Assembly (NCBI GenBank): GCA_963847515.1
Contig: CAWKAA010000005.1
Location: 1,674,001 to 1,738,000, forward strand
DNA length: 64,000 bases
Reading direction: 5' to 3'
From: QHXW01 sp963847515
GTDB taxonomy: Bacteria; Acidobacteriota; Terriglobia; Bryobacterales; Bryobacteraceae
In this document: piece by piece, positions 1-9,610 of the stretch
Layout: every line of letters begins with the position of its first letter
Numbering within the stretch: position 1 is the first letter of the stretch
Translations under genes and position numbers: made by a program
Notes under the pieces: model-generated
Told to the model about the DNA's origin: nothing
The model's input: the letters and a program-made list of their open reading frames with translations, nothing else
Database searches by the model: none

Positions 1-211
1 CGCTGATACAAACGTCAGCGGGGTAGCCGTAAACCAGCGGCGGTGCGGACCGGGCGCCGTTATCGCCGAGTACCCGCGCTCCAATCTCATTGATCTCACC
101 CGTCGTGATGCCCGGCCGCACCCTTTCCGCCATCGCTCGTAGCGCCCGAGCCACAATGCCGCCGATGCTCCGCAGTTTTTCGAATTCAACGTTCGACTTG
201 ATGGACACCAC
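1..211 (-). CDS. map: Methionine aminopeptidase type I, N-terminal part
   Basis: Removes the initiator methionine from nascent proteins in the cytoplasm. The minus strand reads from a GTG at 211 (a second GTG follows at 208; an in-frame TAA lies just upstream) into about 70 residues that run off the left edge. The visible segment has the start of the type I pita-bread fold: an N-terminal IKSNVEFEKLRSIGGIVA helix, then RPGITTGEINEIG (family consensus vkPGvtTleld) and GYPADVCIS, equivalent to the conserved FP..iCiSvN strand. The metal-binding Asp, His and Glu residues lie beyond the window. No ATG is available in this frame, so GTG is the likely start. Confidence 0.85.
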   Translation of the reverse strand, partial: MVSIKSNVEFEKLRSIGGIVARALRAMAERVRPGITTGEINEIGARVLGDNGARSAPPLVYGYPADVCIS

Positions 212-539
212 ATCATTTTACCGTGGAGCGCAGAACCCCCTGATCCGTACGTGGCGAGAAAAACGAAAGACCATATGAACGGTGGGACGCGGAGAACACG
301 CGGCTACCGGTTGTGGACCTAGGACCCCTCTGGACGAGTTGCTGTGATCTGCAACGAAGCTCCGCTTATGAAGCACCTGACGTAGCGCAGGGCCACGCCG
401 GGTTTTGGCGGGACCTGCGGCCTTTCAGTCGTGCGAAGAAAAGCCGCAGGTCTTCCGCAAACGGCGCGGCAGCTCTGCGCTACGATTCTTCCGCGTCTCT
501 GCGATAAGAGTTCCTCCAACGATGCTATATTTCCCTCTT
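212..539. other. Intergenic gap with a 9-bp inverted repeat
   Basis: Divergent spacer between map (minus) and the oxidoreductase (plus). Short reading frames here show no recognisable family. One inverted repeat stands out: ACCTGCGGC at 413-421 pairs perfectly with GCCGCAGGT at 443-451 across a 21-base loop. It has no T-run, so it is not a typical terminator; a leader hairpin or operator is possible but unsupported. Confidence 0.35.
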
Positions 540-1556
540 ATGAAGATCGCCGTCATCGGCCTCGGCTTTATGGGCAGCACGCATCTCAAGGCGCTCAAGA
601 GTGTTCCGGAAGCTGAACTCGCCGCCGTGGTTTCGAGCGACGACAAGAAGCTCTCGGGCGACCTGAGTGGCATCCAGGGCAACCTCGGCGGTCCCGGCGA
701 AAAGATGGATTTCTCGCGAGTCAAGAAGTACCATCACCTCCGGGAAGCCCTCGAAGATCCCGAAATCAAAGCCGTCGACATCTGCCTGCCCACCGACCAT
801 CACGCTCCGGCGGCCCTTGCCGCGCTGCGTGCCGGCAAACACGTGCTGGTGGAAAAGCCCATGGCGCTTGACGGCGCTGGCGCCGAGGAGCTTCTGGCGG
901 AGGCGCGCAAATCCGGCCGCCTGCTCATGACCGGGCAGGTGCTCCGATTCATCGGCGCTTACCGGAAAACGGCGGAGCGGGTGAAATCCGGCGCCCTTGG
1001 CTCAGTCCGCTCGGCGCTGTTCCGCCGGCGCTGCGCCGCGCCGGCCTGGAGCCAGTGGCTTTCAGATCCCGCTAAAAGCGGCGGTGGCGTGTTTGACCTG
1101 CTGATCCACGATGTCGATTTCTGCATTCATCTCTTCGGCACGCCCGCAGCCGTCTCCGCCCACGGATACGAAAATCTCCCGCGCGGCATCGATCTGATCC
1201 TCGCCGAATTCCATTACCCGTCGATCGGCAGCGTCGCCATCGCCGGCGGCTGGCATCATCCCAAATCGTATCCCTTCTCGATGGAATTCACGGTCGTTGC
1301 CGATGGTGGTACGCTCGACTACAGCTCCGATGGCCGGCCTCTCGCGCTCTATGGCGGGCAGGGCGACAAACAAGTGCTCGATTCCGCCGAAGACGACTGG
1401 TTTGTCGAGGAGCTGAAATATTTTGTCGATTGCGCCTCTCACGGCCGCAAGCCGGAGTTGTGTCCGCCGGAAGAATCGGCAACGGCCGTGAAGCTCGCTC
1501 GTCTGATGATCGAATCCAGGAATAAGAACGGAGAGAAGATCGCATGCAGCCTTTGA
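540..1556 (+). CDS. Gfo/Idh/MocA family NAD(P)-dependent oxidoreductase
   Basis: Predicted to oxidise or reduce a sugar or sugar-acid carbon using NAD(P). The start ATG at 540 gives 338 residues beginning MKIAVIGLGFMG, so the Rossmann GxGxxG sits at residues 7-12. The dinucleotide-binding half ends near the EKP motif (105-107), whose lysine is catalytic in this family. The second half has the usual beta-sheet dimer domain, with LIHDVDFCIHLFG carrying the conserved HDxD region. An upstream in-frame ATG at 522 would add only a few hydrophobic residues. The stop overlaps the next gene by 13 bp, so the two are probably co-translated in one sugar-processing operon. Substrate cannot be read from the sequence. 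Confidence 0.85.
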   Translation: MKIAVIGLGFMGSTHLKALKSVPEAELAAVVSSDDKKLSGDLSGIQGNLGGPGEKMDFSRVKKYHHLREALEDPEIKAVDICLPTDHHAPAALAALRAGKHVLVEKPMALDGAGAEELLAEARKSGRLLMTGQVLRFIGAYRKTAERVKSGALGSVRSALFRRRCAAPAWSQWLSDPAKSGGGVFDLLIHDVDFCIHLFGTPAAVSAHGYENLPRGIDLILAEFHYPSIGSVAIAGGWHHPKSYPFSMEFTVVADGGTLDYSSDGRPLALYGGQGDKQVLDSAEDDWFVEELKYFVDCASHGRKPELCPPEESATAVKLARLMIESRNKNGEKIACSL

Positions 1557-2383
1557 GAGATCTGGAAATTGGCGTGATGTTTTGGACCGGGCGCGATCCT
1601 GGCGATACCCTGCGCGAGCTGAAAACAATTGGAGTGCGTTGCGGCCAGATCGGCATTCCCGGCGACTTCCCGCTCGAAGGCGCTGCTGCCAGTTGGAAAG
1701 CCGCGCTACAGGCCGAAGACTTTCCTGTCGTTACGGCGTTCTGCGCCTACAACGGCGAAAGCTACGCCGACATCCCGACCGTAAAAAAGACCGTCGGCTT
1801 CATCCCGCGTCAGACCCGCGACGAGCGCGAGAAACGCACTCTGGCGGTCAGCGACTTCGCGCGCGCGGCCGGCATCCCCGGGGTCGCCACGCACATCGGT
1901 TTCGTCCCGGACGATGATTCAGACATGGATTACATGGCCGTGCGCGGGATGGTGCGCCGCGTCTGTGATTACGCCGCGAAGAACAAACAGACGTTTGCCC
2001 TCGAGACCGGCCAGGAACCCGCCGACACGCTGCAACATTTTTTCATTGACGTCAACCGCGAAAATCTTCGCATTAACTTCGATCCAGCCAACATGATTCT
2101 CTATGGCACCGGCGACCCGATCGAAGCCCTCGGCGTTCTCGCCATGCACGTCGTGTCCGTTCACTGCAAAGATGGCGACTGGCCTCCCAAAGGCGTGCCT
2201 GGCGCATTGGGCGAGGAGAAGCCGCTCGGCCAGGGCTCCGTCGGCATGGAGCGGTTCATCGGAAAACTCAAAGCCATCGGATTCAAAGGCCCCCTCAACA
2301 TTGAGCGCGAGGTCCCCGACCCGGCTCAGCGCCTTCGCGACCTCGCCATGGGAGTGAAGCTATTGGAAAAGCTGCGGGGCTAG
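1544..2383 (+). CDS. Sugar phosphate isomerase/epimerase (xylose isomerase-like TIM barrel)
   Basis: A 279-residue AP endonuclease 2/xylose isomerase-like barrel. The four positions expected to hold the divalent metal are present: E154 (LETGQE), D180 (NFDPANM), H207 (VHCKDGD) and E254 (NIEREV). The family interconverts keto- and aldo-sugars or epimerises them, and such proteins are often encoded beside Gfo/Idh/MocA enzymes, as here with a 13-bp overlap. The most likely role is a joint pathway for an unusual sugar or inositol derivative. The stop codon overlaps the convergent ASPIC gene end by 4 bp. Confidence 0.8.
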   Translation: MQPLRDLEIGVMFWTGRDPGDTLRELKTIGVRCGQIGIPGDFPLEGAAASWKAALQAEDFPVVTAFCAYNGESYADIPTVKKTVGFIPRQTRDEREKRTLAVSDFARAAGIPGVATHIGFVPDDDSDMDYMAVRGMVRRVCDYAAKNKQTFALETGQEPADTLQHFFIDVNRENLRINFDPANMILYGTGDPIEALGVLAMHVVSVHCKDGDWPPKGVPGALGEEKPLGQGSVGMERFIGKLKAIGFKGPLNIEREVPDPAQRLRDLAMGVKLLEKLRG

Positions 2384-4058
2384 GCCTTCGCCTCGCTGAT
2401 CCCCTTCCCCTCCACACACTCGTAGCGCTTCCCCGCGCGCAGGTTTTTGAATTCTTCGGTGCGGCCGCTGGGCCAGTGAATCACCAGCCGGTCGGCGGTG
2501 TCACGCTTGCCCATTCCGAACGTGAGCGGAAGCTCGGACTGGGAAAGGTAGCTCGACCCGCTCTTTACCATGCGCGAACTGGACTCGCTGCCGCAATACA
2601 TCCGAACGGCGGCGCCGATGGCATCGCGGTTGGATTTCGTTCCTACCAGGCGCACGCGGATGCCGCGGTTCCCGGCTAGCTGATCGTTACGGTAAAGATG
2701 CGCGGGGCCGTGATTCGTGGTGATGAGAATATCGAGATCGCCATCGTTATCAAAATCGCCGAATGCGGCGCCGCGGCCGACTTTGGGTTGAGCGAAGTCC
2801 GCGCCGGCTTCTGCCGCCACATCGTGGAATCCATCCCGTGAGCGGTTGACGAACAAGTGGGGCGGCTGAGCATAGCTGGTATCGGTGCGGAGGTTGCGTA
2901 CCGTGTCATCGATGTGGCCGTTCACCACAAGGAGATCAAGGAGTCCGTCGAGATCGGCGTCGAAGAAGAAGCAACCAAATCCCAGGCTGCGCTGCGAAAG
3001 CCGCCCGATATTCGAGCGCGGCGCCTGATCGATGTAGATGCCGCCCTTGGTGCCGCGGTAAAACCCCAGCATCTCATTGTCGAAATTCGTTACCACCAGG
3101 CCCGGGATGCCGGAGTTATCGTAATCCGCCACATCCACGCCCATGCCGGCGCGCGCCTTGCCATCCTCGCTGAAGGCCACGCCCGCCTTGAGAGCGACGT
3201 CCTGAAACGTTCCATCGTGCATGTTCTGGTAGAGCTTGTTGGGTTGCGTGTCGTTGGCCACGAACAAGTCGACCCAGCCGTCCAGATCGTGATCCAGCAT
3301 GGCCACGCCCAGCGACTTTGAGCTGCTGTCAAAAATGCCGCTCTTCGCCGTCACATCCTCAAACGTGCCATCGCCACGATTGCGGAATAGCCAAGACGTC
3401 GCGCCGCGATAGGCCTCCGGCGTGCAATAAGATTTCTGCTTGCCGTCCAGGCTACAAAAAACATCCTGCTCCGGGGACCACTTCACATAGTTGCAAACGA
3501 ACAGATCCAGGATGACCGTCACGATCGAAATCAAACCATAGCGCCGACGTGCTGAAACCATGTCGTCCGCCCAGACCGCTTTTCTCCGTCACATCGACGA
3601 ACGCGCCCTTGCCGTTGTTGTGAAACAGGCGGCTCTGGCCCACGCAGGATATAAACACGTCGGGAAATCCGTCGTTGTCGAAATCCGCTACCGCCACACC
3701 CATTCCATACATCTCGACGTCCAGGCGCGCGCGCCGGGTGACATCGCTGAACGTTCCGTTGCGATTGTTGTGGTACAGCCGGAGCGTGGTGCGCCGCTGT
3801 TTGTGGCCGGGCCAATCCATCCCATTGATCAGAATGATGTCCTGCCAGCCATCATTATCGTAATCGAGAAAGGCGCAGCCGGAGCCGAGCGTTTCAGGAA
3901 GATACTTGCCGCCGAACGCGCCGCTATTGTGCTGGAAATCAATGCCGGCTGGCGAAGTAACCTCTACCAGACGAAAAGGCAGCGACGGCTTGGTATCCGC
4001 CCGTCCGGCTGCAGCAAATAAGAAGTGGACTACCGAAGATGACTTCCCTGCGCGTCAC
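2380..4058 (-). CDS. CRTAC1-type protein with FG-GAP/VCBS repeats and ASPIC/UnbV domain (two frameshifts)
   Basis: Read across two single-base insertions (near 4018 and 3510) this is an exported protein of about 555 residues. It carries FG-GAP/VCBS-like calcium repeats (DYDNDGWQD, DFDNDGFPD, DHDLDGWVD, DADLDGLLD, DFDNDGDLD) and ends in an ASPIC/UnbV domain (IRVRLVGTKSNRDAIGAAV; HWPSGRTEEF). Translation probably starts at GTG 4058, whose GTGA overlaps the stop of the response regulator. The first residues, TRREVIFG, then LL and FAAAGRA after frame correction, resemble a Tat signal. At 3510 the frame changes at GH|LDLFVCNY, caused by CC where one C is expected. Such proteins are probably extracellular beta-propellers; ligand unknown. 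Its place behind a two-component system suggests it is an output gene. Confidence 0.75.
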
Positions 4059-4687
4059 GGAATATGGACCAGGCCCTTGCGCACGGCGTAAAGGACCAGC
4101 TCCGCGGTCCGATGAATTCCCAAAGCTTCCATCAAGTTCGCGCGGTGGACCGAGACTGTGTTCACGCTCAGATCCAGCAGGGCCGCGATCTCCTTGTTCG
4201 ATTTTCCTTCGGCAATCAACTGCAAGATCTGCTTTTCCCGGTTGGTAAGCTTACCGTGATCGGCGTCGGCTTCAGGCATGGAGGATAGCAGGCCTGGAGC
4301 CACCACTCTCTGCCCCGCAGCCACCTGCTTGACGGCGGTGGCCAGATCGATGTCCATCGCGTCTTTCAGGATGTAGCCCTTGGCGCCGGCATCCAGCGCA
4401 TTGCGGACGTAATTCTCTTCCGAATACATGCTGAGCATCAGGATCGCCGTCTTAGGCAATACCTTCAAAATCTCGATACTAGCCTGCATGCCGTTCAGCC
4501 CGGGCATGGCCATGTCCATTACGATGACGCGCGGCTTCAGTTCCTGCGCCATCTTCACCGCCTCGGTGCCATCCGGAGCTTCCCCAACCACTTGAATTTC
4601 CGGATCATCTTCGAGAATGCGCCGGAAACCCTTGCGGACCAGGCTATGGTCATCTACCAGAAGAACTGAAATTTTTTCATTGCTCAT
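4055..4687 (-). CDS. NarL/FixJ-family response regulator
   Basis: A 210-residue DNA-binding response regulator. The receiver domain (about 5-125) has the acidic pair D12/D13, phosphoacceptor D58 (VMDMAMPG) and K108 (ILKDA). A LuxR-type helix-turn-helix follows at about 146-205 (LTNREKQIL ... SNKEIA ... VNTVSVHRANL). The start overlaps the 3' end of the histidine kinase by 11 bp and the stop overlaps the GTG of the ASPIC gene, so kinase, regulator and target form a tightly coupled unit. It should be phosphorylated by the upstream kinase and act as a transcription factor. Confidence 0.92.
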   Translation of the reverse strand: MSNEKISVLLVDDHSLVRKGFRRILEDDPEIQVVGEAPDGTEAVKMAQELKPRVIVMDMAMPGLNGMQASIEILKVLPKTAILMLSMYSEENYVRNALDAGAKGYILKDAMDIDLATAVKQVAAGQRVVAPGLLSSMPEADADHGKLTNREKQILQLIAEGKSNKEIAALLDLSVNTVSVHRANLMEALGIHRTAELVLYAVRKGLVHIP

Positions 4688-6017
4688 AAGGACCCGCCAC
4701 CGTCAGGGGTACGTCAAGACGCACCAGTGTACCGCCCTCGGACGGGCGCAGAAATTCGATTTTACCGCGAAGCAACTCCGCGCGCTCCCGCATGGCCACC
4801 ATGCCAATTCCCCGCCGCGCTCCTGTATTCTGTCCAGCGGCCAACCCCACACCCCGGTCTTCCACCTCGAGGTGCAAACGGCCCTGCGAGAATTCCAGCC
4901 GCACCCACGCCAGCGACGATTTCGAATGTTTCGCCAGATTGTTCAAAGATTCCTGCAGGACGCGGTACACATGAATCGCTACACCATCGGATACCACCGG
5001 GCTGGGTCCGGTCTTCTGGTATTGCACCTTGATTCCCGTCTGCCTTTCGAAAACCGGCAGGTACCAGGCAAATGCCTGCTCGAGACCTCCATCGTCCAGA
5101 ATGGCGGGATGCAGCGATTGATAAAGACTCCGCGTCTTCTCCAGCGTGGCCTGGGTAATCTCCCGAACCTCCTGCAGGCTCTCCCGGAACGTCGGCGGCA
5201 GGTCCGGCTGCCTGGCGGCGCGTGTCAGCATCGCGCCGATGGCCGTAAGAATCTGCCCGAATTCATCGTGCAGCTCGCGTGAGATGGAGCGTAGAACCTC
5301 TTCCTGCATGCTGATGAGCTTGCGCGCCAGTTCGCTGCGCTGCGTCGAGAGATTCGCCAGATCGGCAAAAAGGCGGCGGTTGGACCGGATCAGATAGCCG
5401 CTAGTGAGAACGATGGTAATCAACGCGGCTCCCAAAAAGTAGTAGACGTTGCGCTCGACCCCCGTGTAAATGGCCTGGATTCGCGCGTCCGCCCGCTCTT
5501 CAGATTCATTGTTCTGGACGAGCAGGAGGGCGACGGCGCTGGTGATCGCGGCCAGCTGCGACTCGAGCGACGTGCGGATCAGGCTTCTCGCCTGAGCATC
5601 GCTGCCTGCCGCGGCGAGTGAGAACATCTGGTCTACCGAAGTCCAGAACTGCGTCAGCCGCTCTGCAAAATAAGCCTGGCGCTCGGGGCTACGCTCCACC
5701 GGAGCGAAACCCTTTTCCAACCGCAGGGCGTCTTCCAAATCAGTCCGCAGGCGAGTGAACTGCACTCGATACGCCCCGAGACCATACGGCTCATCGCCAT
5801 TTACCATGTCCCGCATGGCCAGGCCCAGCGAGTTCAGGTTCTTCTGGATGCGCAGCAGCTGCAGGGAGTCTTTGCGGTTGCGGTCGACCAGTTGGGCCTG
5901 CAAATCGCGGAGACCGGCAATCTGATGGAGTGCGTACCAGGAAAATCCGCCTACCACAGCGAGCGTAACGGCAAGGCCGGTCATCAACCGGCTGGTCGGA
6001 GAGAAACGCTGGCGCAT
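4677..6017 (-). CDS. Sensor histidine kinase, HisKA_3 type
   Basis: A 446-residue membrane kinase. One membrane helix lies near residues 11-31 and another near 193-212; between them is an extracytoplasmic helical sensor of about 160 residues with CHASE3-like character. The phosphoacceptor is H250 in ISRELHDEFGQ, typical of NarX/DesK-type kinases, and the C-terminus has a HATPase_c domain with the N-box (LNNLAKHS), DRGVGL and GIGMVAMRERA. This architecture pairs with LuxR-type regulators, and exactly such a gene follows with an 11-bp overlap. Signal unknown. The start lies 28 bp after the FHA-PP2C gene. Confidence 0.9.
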   Translation of the reverse strand: MRQRFSPTSRLMTGLAVTLAVVGGFSWYALHQIAGLRDLQAQLVDRNRKDSLQLLRIQKNLNSLGLAMRDMVNGDEPYGLGAYRVQFTRLRTDLEDALRLEKGFAPVERSPERQAYFAERLTQFWTSVDQMFSLAAAGSDAQARSLIRTSLESQLAAITSAVALLLVQNNESEERADARIQAIYTGVERNVYYFLGAALITIVLTSGYLIRSNRRLFADLANLSTQRSELARKLISMQEEVLRSISRELHDEFGQILTAIGAMLTRAARQPDLPPTFRESLQEVREITQATLEKTRSLYQSLHPAILDDGGLEQAFAWYLPVFERQTGIKVQYQKTGPSPVVSDGVAIHVYRVLQESLNNLAKHSKSSLAWVRLEFSQGRLHLEVEDRGVGLAAGQNTGARRGIGMVAMRERAELLRGKIEFLRPSEGGTLVRLDVPLTVAGPYEQ

Positions 6018-6045
6018 AGAAGGCGAGCTCCAGCTCCGCGGCGAG

Positions 6046-7704
6046 CTAACCCGCCCGCCGTGCTACCAGCAACGTCAGATCATCGGGTAACGGCGTTCCC
6101 TGCGCCCACTCCGCGATGGCCCGGTTCACCGATTCCAGAATCGCGGCTGAGCTTTCGGTCCGGTGATCGCGCACCGCGGCGGCCAGCCGCTCCTCGCCGA
6201 ACTCATTCTCCTCGGGATCATTCGCGTCGGTAACACCGTCACTGAATACAACCAGAACATCGCCAGGGCCGAGCTGGTTTCGCGATTCGTCATACTTCAT
6301 CATGGCCATAATGCCCAGGGGACACCCGCCGGCTTCCAGCCACTCTGCCGTCCCGTTGGCACGCATGATCAAGGGCGGATTGTGGCCCGCGTTCGCGAAG
6401 ATGAGTTCTCCTGTGGCCCCGTCCAGAAGGCACATGAAAAACGTAATAAAGCGGTTGCTGGGGCAGGTGGTAGAGGTCAGCCGGTTCAGCCGGGTCATCA
6501 CCGCGCCCAGGTTCTCCGGCTCTTCAATAAGCACCTGGACGCGTGCCTGCAGGCTCATCATCAGGAGCGAGGCCGGCATGCCTTTACCTGAAACGTCGCC
6601 CAGCACCATGGCGACGCGGCCGTTGGGATAAGGGAAGAAGTCGTAGTAATCGCCGCCCACAGTGCGGCAAGGCGCATTGTGGCCCGCCAGGTCCAGCCCC
6701 GGCAAAGCGGGTGCCGCGCCAGGCAGATGGCGCTGTTGGATCTCCGCGGCCTGTTGCAGCTCGCGCGCCATCAGCCGCTCCTGGTGTTCAATCTCCGTCA
6801 GGCGCTCGTTCTCGATGCGCGTTGCCGCGGTATTGGCCATCACCGTGAGCAGGTTGAGGTCGTCTTTCGTGAAGACGCGGGTTAATGATGGCGAATCCAC
6901 GTAGATCAGACCGATTATGCAGTCTCGGGTCTGAAGCGGCACGGCGATGAGCGTACGCACGCGCTGTCCCACAATACTCTGCCGCATTTTGAACGCGTCG
7001 TCCAGTTGCGTGTCACGCACCAGAACGGAAAGGTGTTCATTAATCACGCGATCGCGCACCGCCGTGCTGATGCGAAACGCCGTCCCCTTCGCCGCACGCA
7101 CGGCCAGTTCGCCCCCGCTTTCGATGGTCATCAGCACACCGCGTTCCGCGCCCACGGCATCAATGGAGAGATTCAAGATCAGCTCGAACAGCTCAGGCAG
7201 CGATTTCTTGGTATTCTTCGGCCCCAGTTCATTGCCCGCTTTGATCAGCGCGCTCATCGCCAGGGCGCTACTCTCGAGCGTGCTCTTGCCGCTCCCCACC
7301 AGTCCTCTAGGATCGAAAACTACCGTCGATGAAGTAGGACTGTCGCCATCTCCGGCGCCCGGTACGAAGGTAACGCCCGCGGCAGCAGTCTTGTTGCCGG
7401 GATCGTCATAAACAATCATTAGATGCCCGGCCGCAATGCGGTCACCGGATCGCAGGCGCATGGCTCCGGTGAGCCGTACATTATTCAGCAAAGTGCCGTT
7501 TTTGCTACCTAGATCCCGGATGTTCCATTCCTCGCCATCCCGTTCAAAAGCAAGGTGTTGTCGCGAGAGACCGGCATCATCGGCGAACGACAACTCAGTG
7601 TTGCTCGAACGCCCCAAAGTGAGCTGATCGCCTTCCAGAGGAACGATCTTGGCTGGCCCATCGGGGACGTGGATTCTGAGTTCTCGGGCGCGAGCAGGGG
7701 CCAT
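6046..7704 (-). CDS. FHA-GAF-PP2C (SpoIIE/RsbU-type) protein phosphatase
   Basis: A 552-residue cytoplasmic signalling protein. Residues about 10-105 form an FHA domain (GRSSNTELSF, GLSRQHL, DLGSKNGTLLN), which binds phosphothreonine. A GAF domain follows at about 165-310. The C-terminal 220 residues are a SpoIIE-type PP2C phosphatase with the metal-binding motifs VGGDYYDFF, GDVSGKGMPASLLM and FSDGVTDA. Enzymes of this type dephosphorylate anti-sigma-factor antagonists or other phosphoproteins. It is the first gene of the four-gene minus-strand unit, so the operon combines Ser/Thr phosphosignalling with a His-Asp relay. Its FHA domain could read the output of a Hanks-type kinase such as the one at 32.8-35.5 kb; that link is only an inference. 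Confidence 0.9.
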   Translation of the reverse strand: MAPARARELRIHVPDGPAKIVPLEGDQLTLGRSSNTELSFADDAGLSRQHLAFERDGEEWNIRDLGSKNGTLLNNVRLTGAMRLRSGDRIAAGHLMIVYDDPGNKTAAAGVTFVPGAGDGDSPTSSTVVFDPRGLVGSGKSTLESSALAMSALIKAGNELGPKNTKKSLPELFELILNLSIDAVGAERGVLMTIESGGELAVRAAKGTAFRISTAVRDRVINEHLSVLVRDTQLDDAFKMRQSIVGQRVRTLIAVPLQTRDCIIGLIYVDSPSLTRVFTKDDLNLLTVMANTAATRIENERLTEIEHQERLMARELQQAAEIQQRHLPGAAPALPGLDLAGHNAPCRTVGGDYYDFFPYPNGRVAMVLGDVSGKGMPASLLMMSLQARVQVLIEEPENLGAVMTRLNRLTSTTCPSNRFITFFMCLLDGATGELIFANAGHNPPLIMRANGTAEWLEAGGCPLGIMAMMKYDESRNQLGPGDVLVVFSDGVTDANDPEENEFGEERLAAAVRDHRTESSAAILESVNRAIAEWAQGTPLPDDLTLLVARRAG

Positions 7705-7781
7705 TACAGCGTTAGTTTAGCGCAGTTAAATATGCGCTGCCGCCTGGCGCGCGGCATTTGCGCAGTGCGGAAAGCACCAGA

Positions 7782-8783
7782 TTATCGCCGGCGATGCTGA
7801 CCGGCCTCCGGATCTACCTGCTTGAAGCCAGCCGGAATTTCGAACTTCGAGGGATCGACCGCAGCCGACGAGAACCCGCCCATCTCCATGGTCATCTCCA
7901 TGAGCGACCCGGAAGCGTCTCCGGAACCCTGTGGCGGGGCGCCGCCATCACCAGAGGACTCATCCTTTTTCTTGCGTCCGAATTTGCCGCTTAGCAGCGA
8001 GCCGAGCGAAGGCTTATCGGTCTGCTGGTCCTGCTGTTGTTGGGCCGCCGGTTGTCCGTTCTGTGGCTGCCCTTCGGCGTGAACTCCCATCTTGACGAAT
8101 TGAAATACCGGCATTCCGTTGAGCTTGGAGCCCTCCTTGGCCAGCTCGGCCATTCCCTTGGCCATGTCCGGCCGGTTTCCCATGATCCCCACGCTGCTGG
8201 GAGTCCAGTCCAGTTTTTCGGCCATGCGTTTGCGGAATGCGGAGATCTCGTCGTAACCTGCCGCCTTGGGCGCAATCCACATGTCGCTGGTGACGACCAT
8301 CCCACCCTTGTTGCCGGTCTGCTGGTCTGTCCCTTCCATCTCCATGGTCAGAATCATTTCGTGCGTGTCGTAACCTGCGATTGTCTTCTTTTCACCCGTG
8401 TCCTTCGCCGACACCTTAAAGTGGACATCCGCTTTCTGGGCGTCGGGTGAAGATTTCACATTCTGCGACATCGCGTCCATCATCTGCTTCATCTGCGCGA
8501 AGGTCATTACCGAGTACTGCTTCTTATCGAAATTGATCTCGGTGATGGTTTCCGAGTCGAGGTCTATAACGGAGGCATGGTGCGGGCTGCCATGCAACAT
8601 GCGATTCCCCTTCACGGCCACAATGCTTACCAACGGCTCGCGCGCCTGCTTGGAGAAGGCGCCGGCAAACTTCATTACGCCGGCCATCATGCCGCCGGTG
8701 ATTTTAGACGTCTCATCATAGCTGAAATCGCCGAATGCCGGCAGACACACCGCAACCAAAATTAAGGCGGATTTTTTTACCAT
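7782..8783 (-). CDS. Secreted protein of unknown function
   Basis: The start is set at ATG 8783, which follows a strong AGGAGGGG ribosome site, giving 333 residues with a Sec signal peptide (MVKKSALILVAVCLPAFG). The mature part reads as a soluble beta-rich domain (MTEINFDKKQYSVMTF; MILTMEMEGTD) resembling periplasmic DUF4412-like proteins, followed by a Q/P/G-rich low-complexity linker (about residues 240-300) and a short Met-rich tail. I cannot assign a function. It is divergent from the SDR gene, with about 70 bp between the two start codons, so the promoters probably face away from each other in that gap. Confidence 0.65.
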   Translation of the reverse strand: MVKKSALILVAVCLPAFGDFSYDETSKITGGMMAGVMKFAGAFSKQAREPLVSIVAVKGNRMLHGSPHHASVIDLDSETITEINFDKKQYSVMTFAQMKQMMDAMSQNVKSSPDAQKADVHFKVSAKDTGEKKTIAGYDTHEMILTMEMEGTDQQTGNKGGMVVTSDMWIAPKAAGYDEISAFRKRMAEKLDWTPSSVGIMGNRPDMAKGMAELAKEGSKLNGMPVFQFVKMGVHAEGQPQNGQPAAQQQQDQQTDKPSLGSLLSGKFGRKKKDESSGDGGAPPQGSGDASGSLMEMTMEMGGFSSAAVDPSKFEIPAGFKQVDPEAGQHRRR

Positions 8784-8851
8784 GGTCCCCTCCTGACTCA
8801 GATATCGTAGGATACTTGGGCCGGGCAGACAATTGGCCATTGGATAGTCTT

Positions 8852-9610
8852 ATGAGCGACAAAAAACTGGACGGAAAAGTGGCATTGATTACGGGAGCGA
8901 GCAAAGGGTTGGGAAAGGCCATGGCGGTATCGCTGGGTGCAGCCGGGGCCCGCATCGCGCTGGTCTCTCGTAGTGTGGAAAAGTTGAACGAAGCCGGCCG
9001 CGCAGTCCAGGATGCCGGCGGCGATGCGCGCGTCTTTCAGGCGGACGTTTCCGAGGAAGAGCAGGTGCGAAAGCTCGAGCGCGATGTTGCCGGAGCGTTC
9101 GGAAAAGTCGATATTCTGATCAACAACGCAGGCATCAACATCCGCAAACCGCTGATCGAGTTCACGCTTAAAGAGTGGCAGCGTGTGCTCGACACCAACC
9201 TGACCAGCGTGTTCCTCATGTGCCGCTCTTTCATCCCGCACATGAAGGGCGCAGGCTACGGACGCATTATCAACATGGCATCGATCATGGGCTGGGTATC
9301 GCTGCCCGGGCGCGCCGCCTATTCGGCCAGCAAGACGGCGCTTCTGGGCGTCACGCGCGCGCTGGCGCTGGAGCTTGCGGGCGATAGCATTACCGTGAAC
9401 GCCATCAGCCCCGGCCCTTTCGCCACGGAGATGAACACTGCGCTCATGCAGAATCCGGAAATCAACCAGCAGTTCATTTCCAAGATTCCGCTGGGGCGCT
9501 GGGGCCGCGTGGAAGAGATCGGACAGCTCGCGCTTTACCTTTGCTCAGAAGAAGCCGGCTTCATCACTGGAACGGACGTCCTCATCGACGGCGGCTGGAC
9601 AGCGCAGTAG
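8852..9610 (+). CDS. Short-chain dehydrogenase/reductase (FabG/gluconate 5-dehydrogenase type)
   Basis: A 252-residue classical SDR. The NAD(P) motif TGASKGLG is near residues 14-21, NNAG near 91, and the catalytic Ser-Tyr-Lys set is in the segments NMASIMG and YSASK. The end, GTDVLIDGGW, is typical of FabG-like tetramers. The chosen ATG gives MSDKKLDGKVALITGAS; upstream residues in the same frame are not family-like. It oxidises or reduces an alcohol/ketone; whether the substrate is an acyl chain or a sugar acid cannot be decided. The S23/palindrome cassette begins immediately after its stop codon. Confidence 0.85.
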   Translation: MSDKKLDGKVALITGASKGLGKAMAVSLGAAGARIALVSRSVEKLNEAGRAVQDAGGDARVFQADVSEEEQVRKLERDVAGAFGKVDILINNAGINIRKPLIEFTLKEWQRVLDTNLTSVFLMCRSFIPHMKGAGYGRIINMASIMGWVSLPGRAAYSASKTALLGVTRALALELAGDSITVNAISPGPFATEMNTALMQNPEINQQFISKIPLGRWGRVEEIGQLALYLCSEEAGFITGTDVLIDGGWTAQ

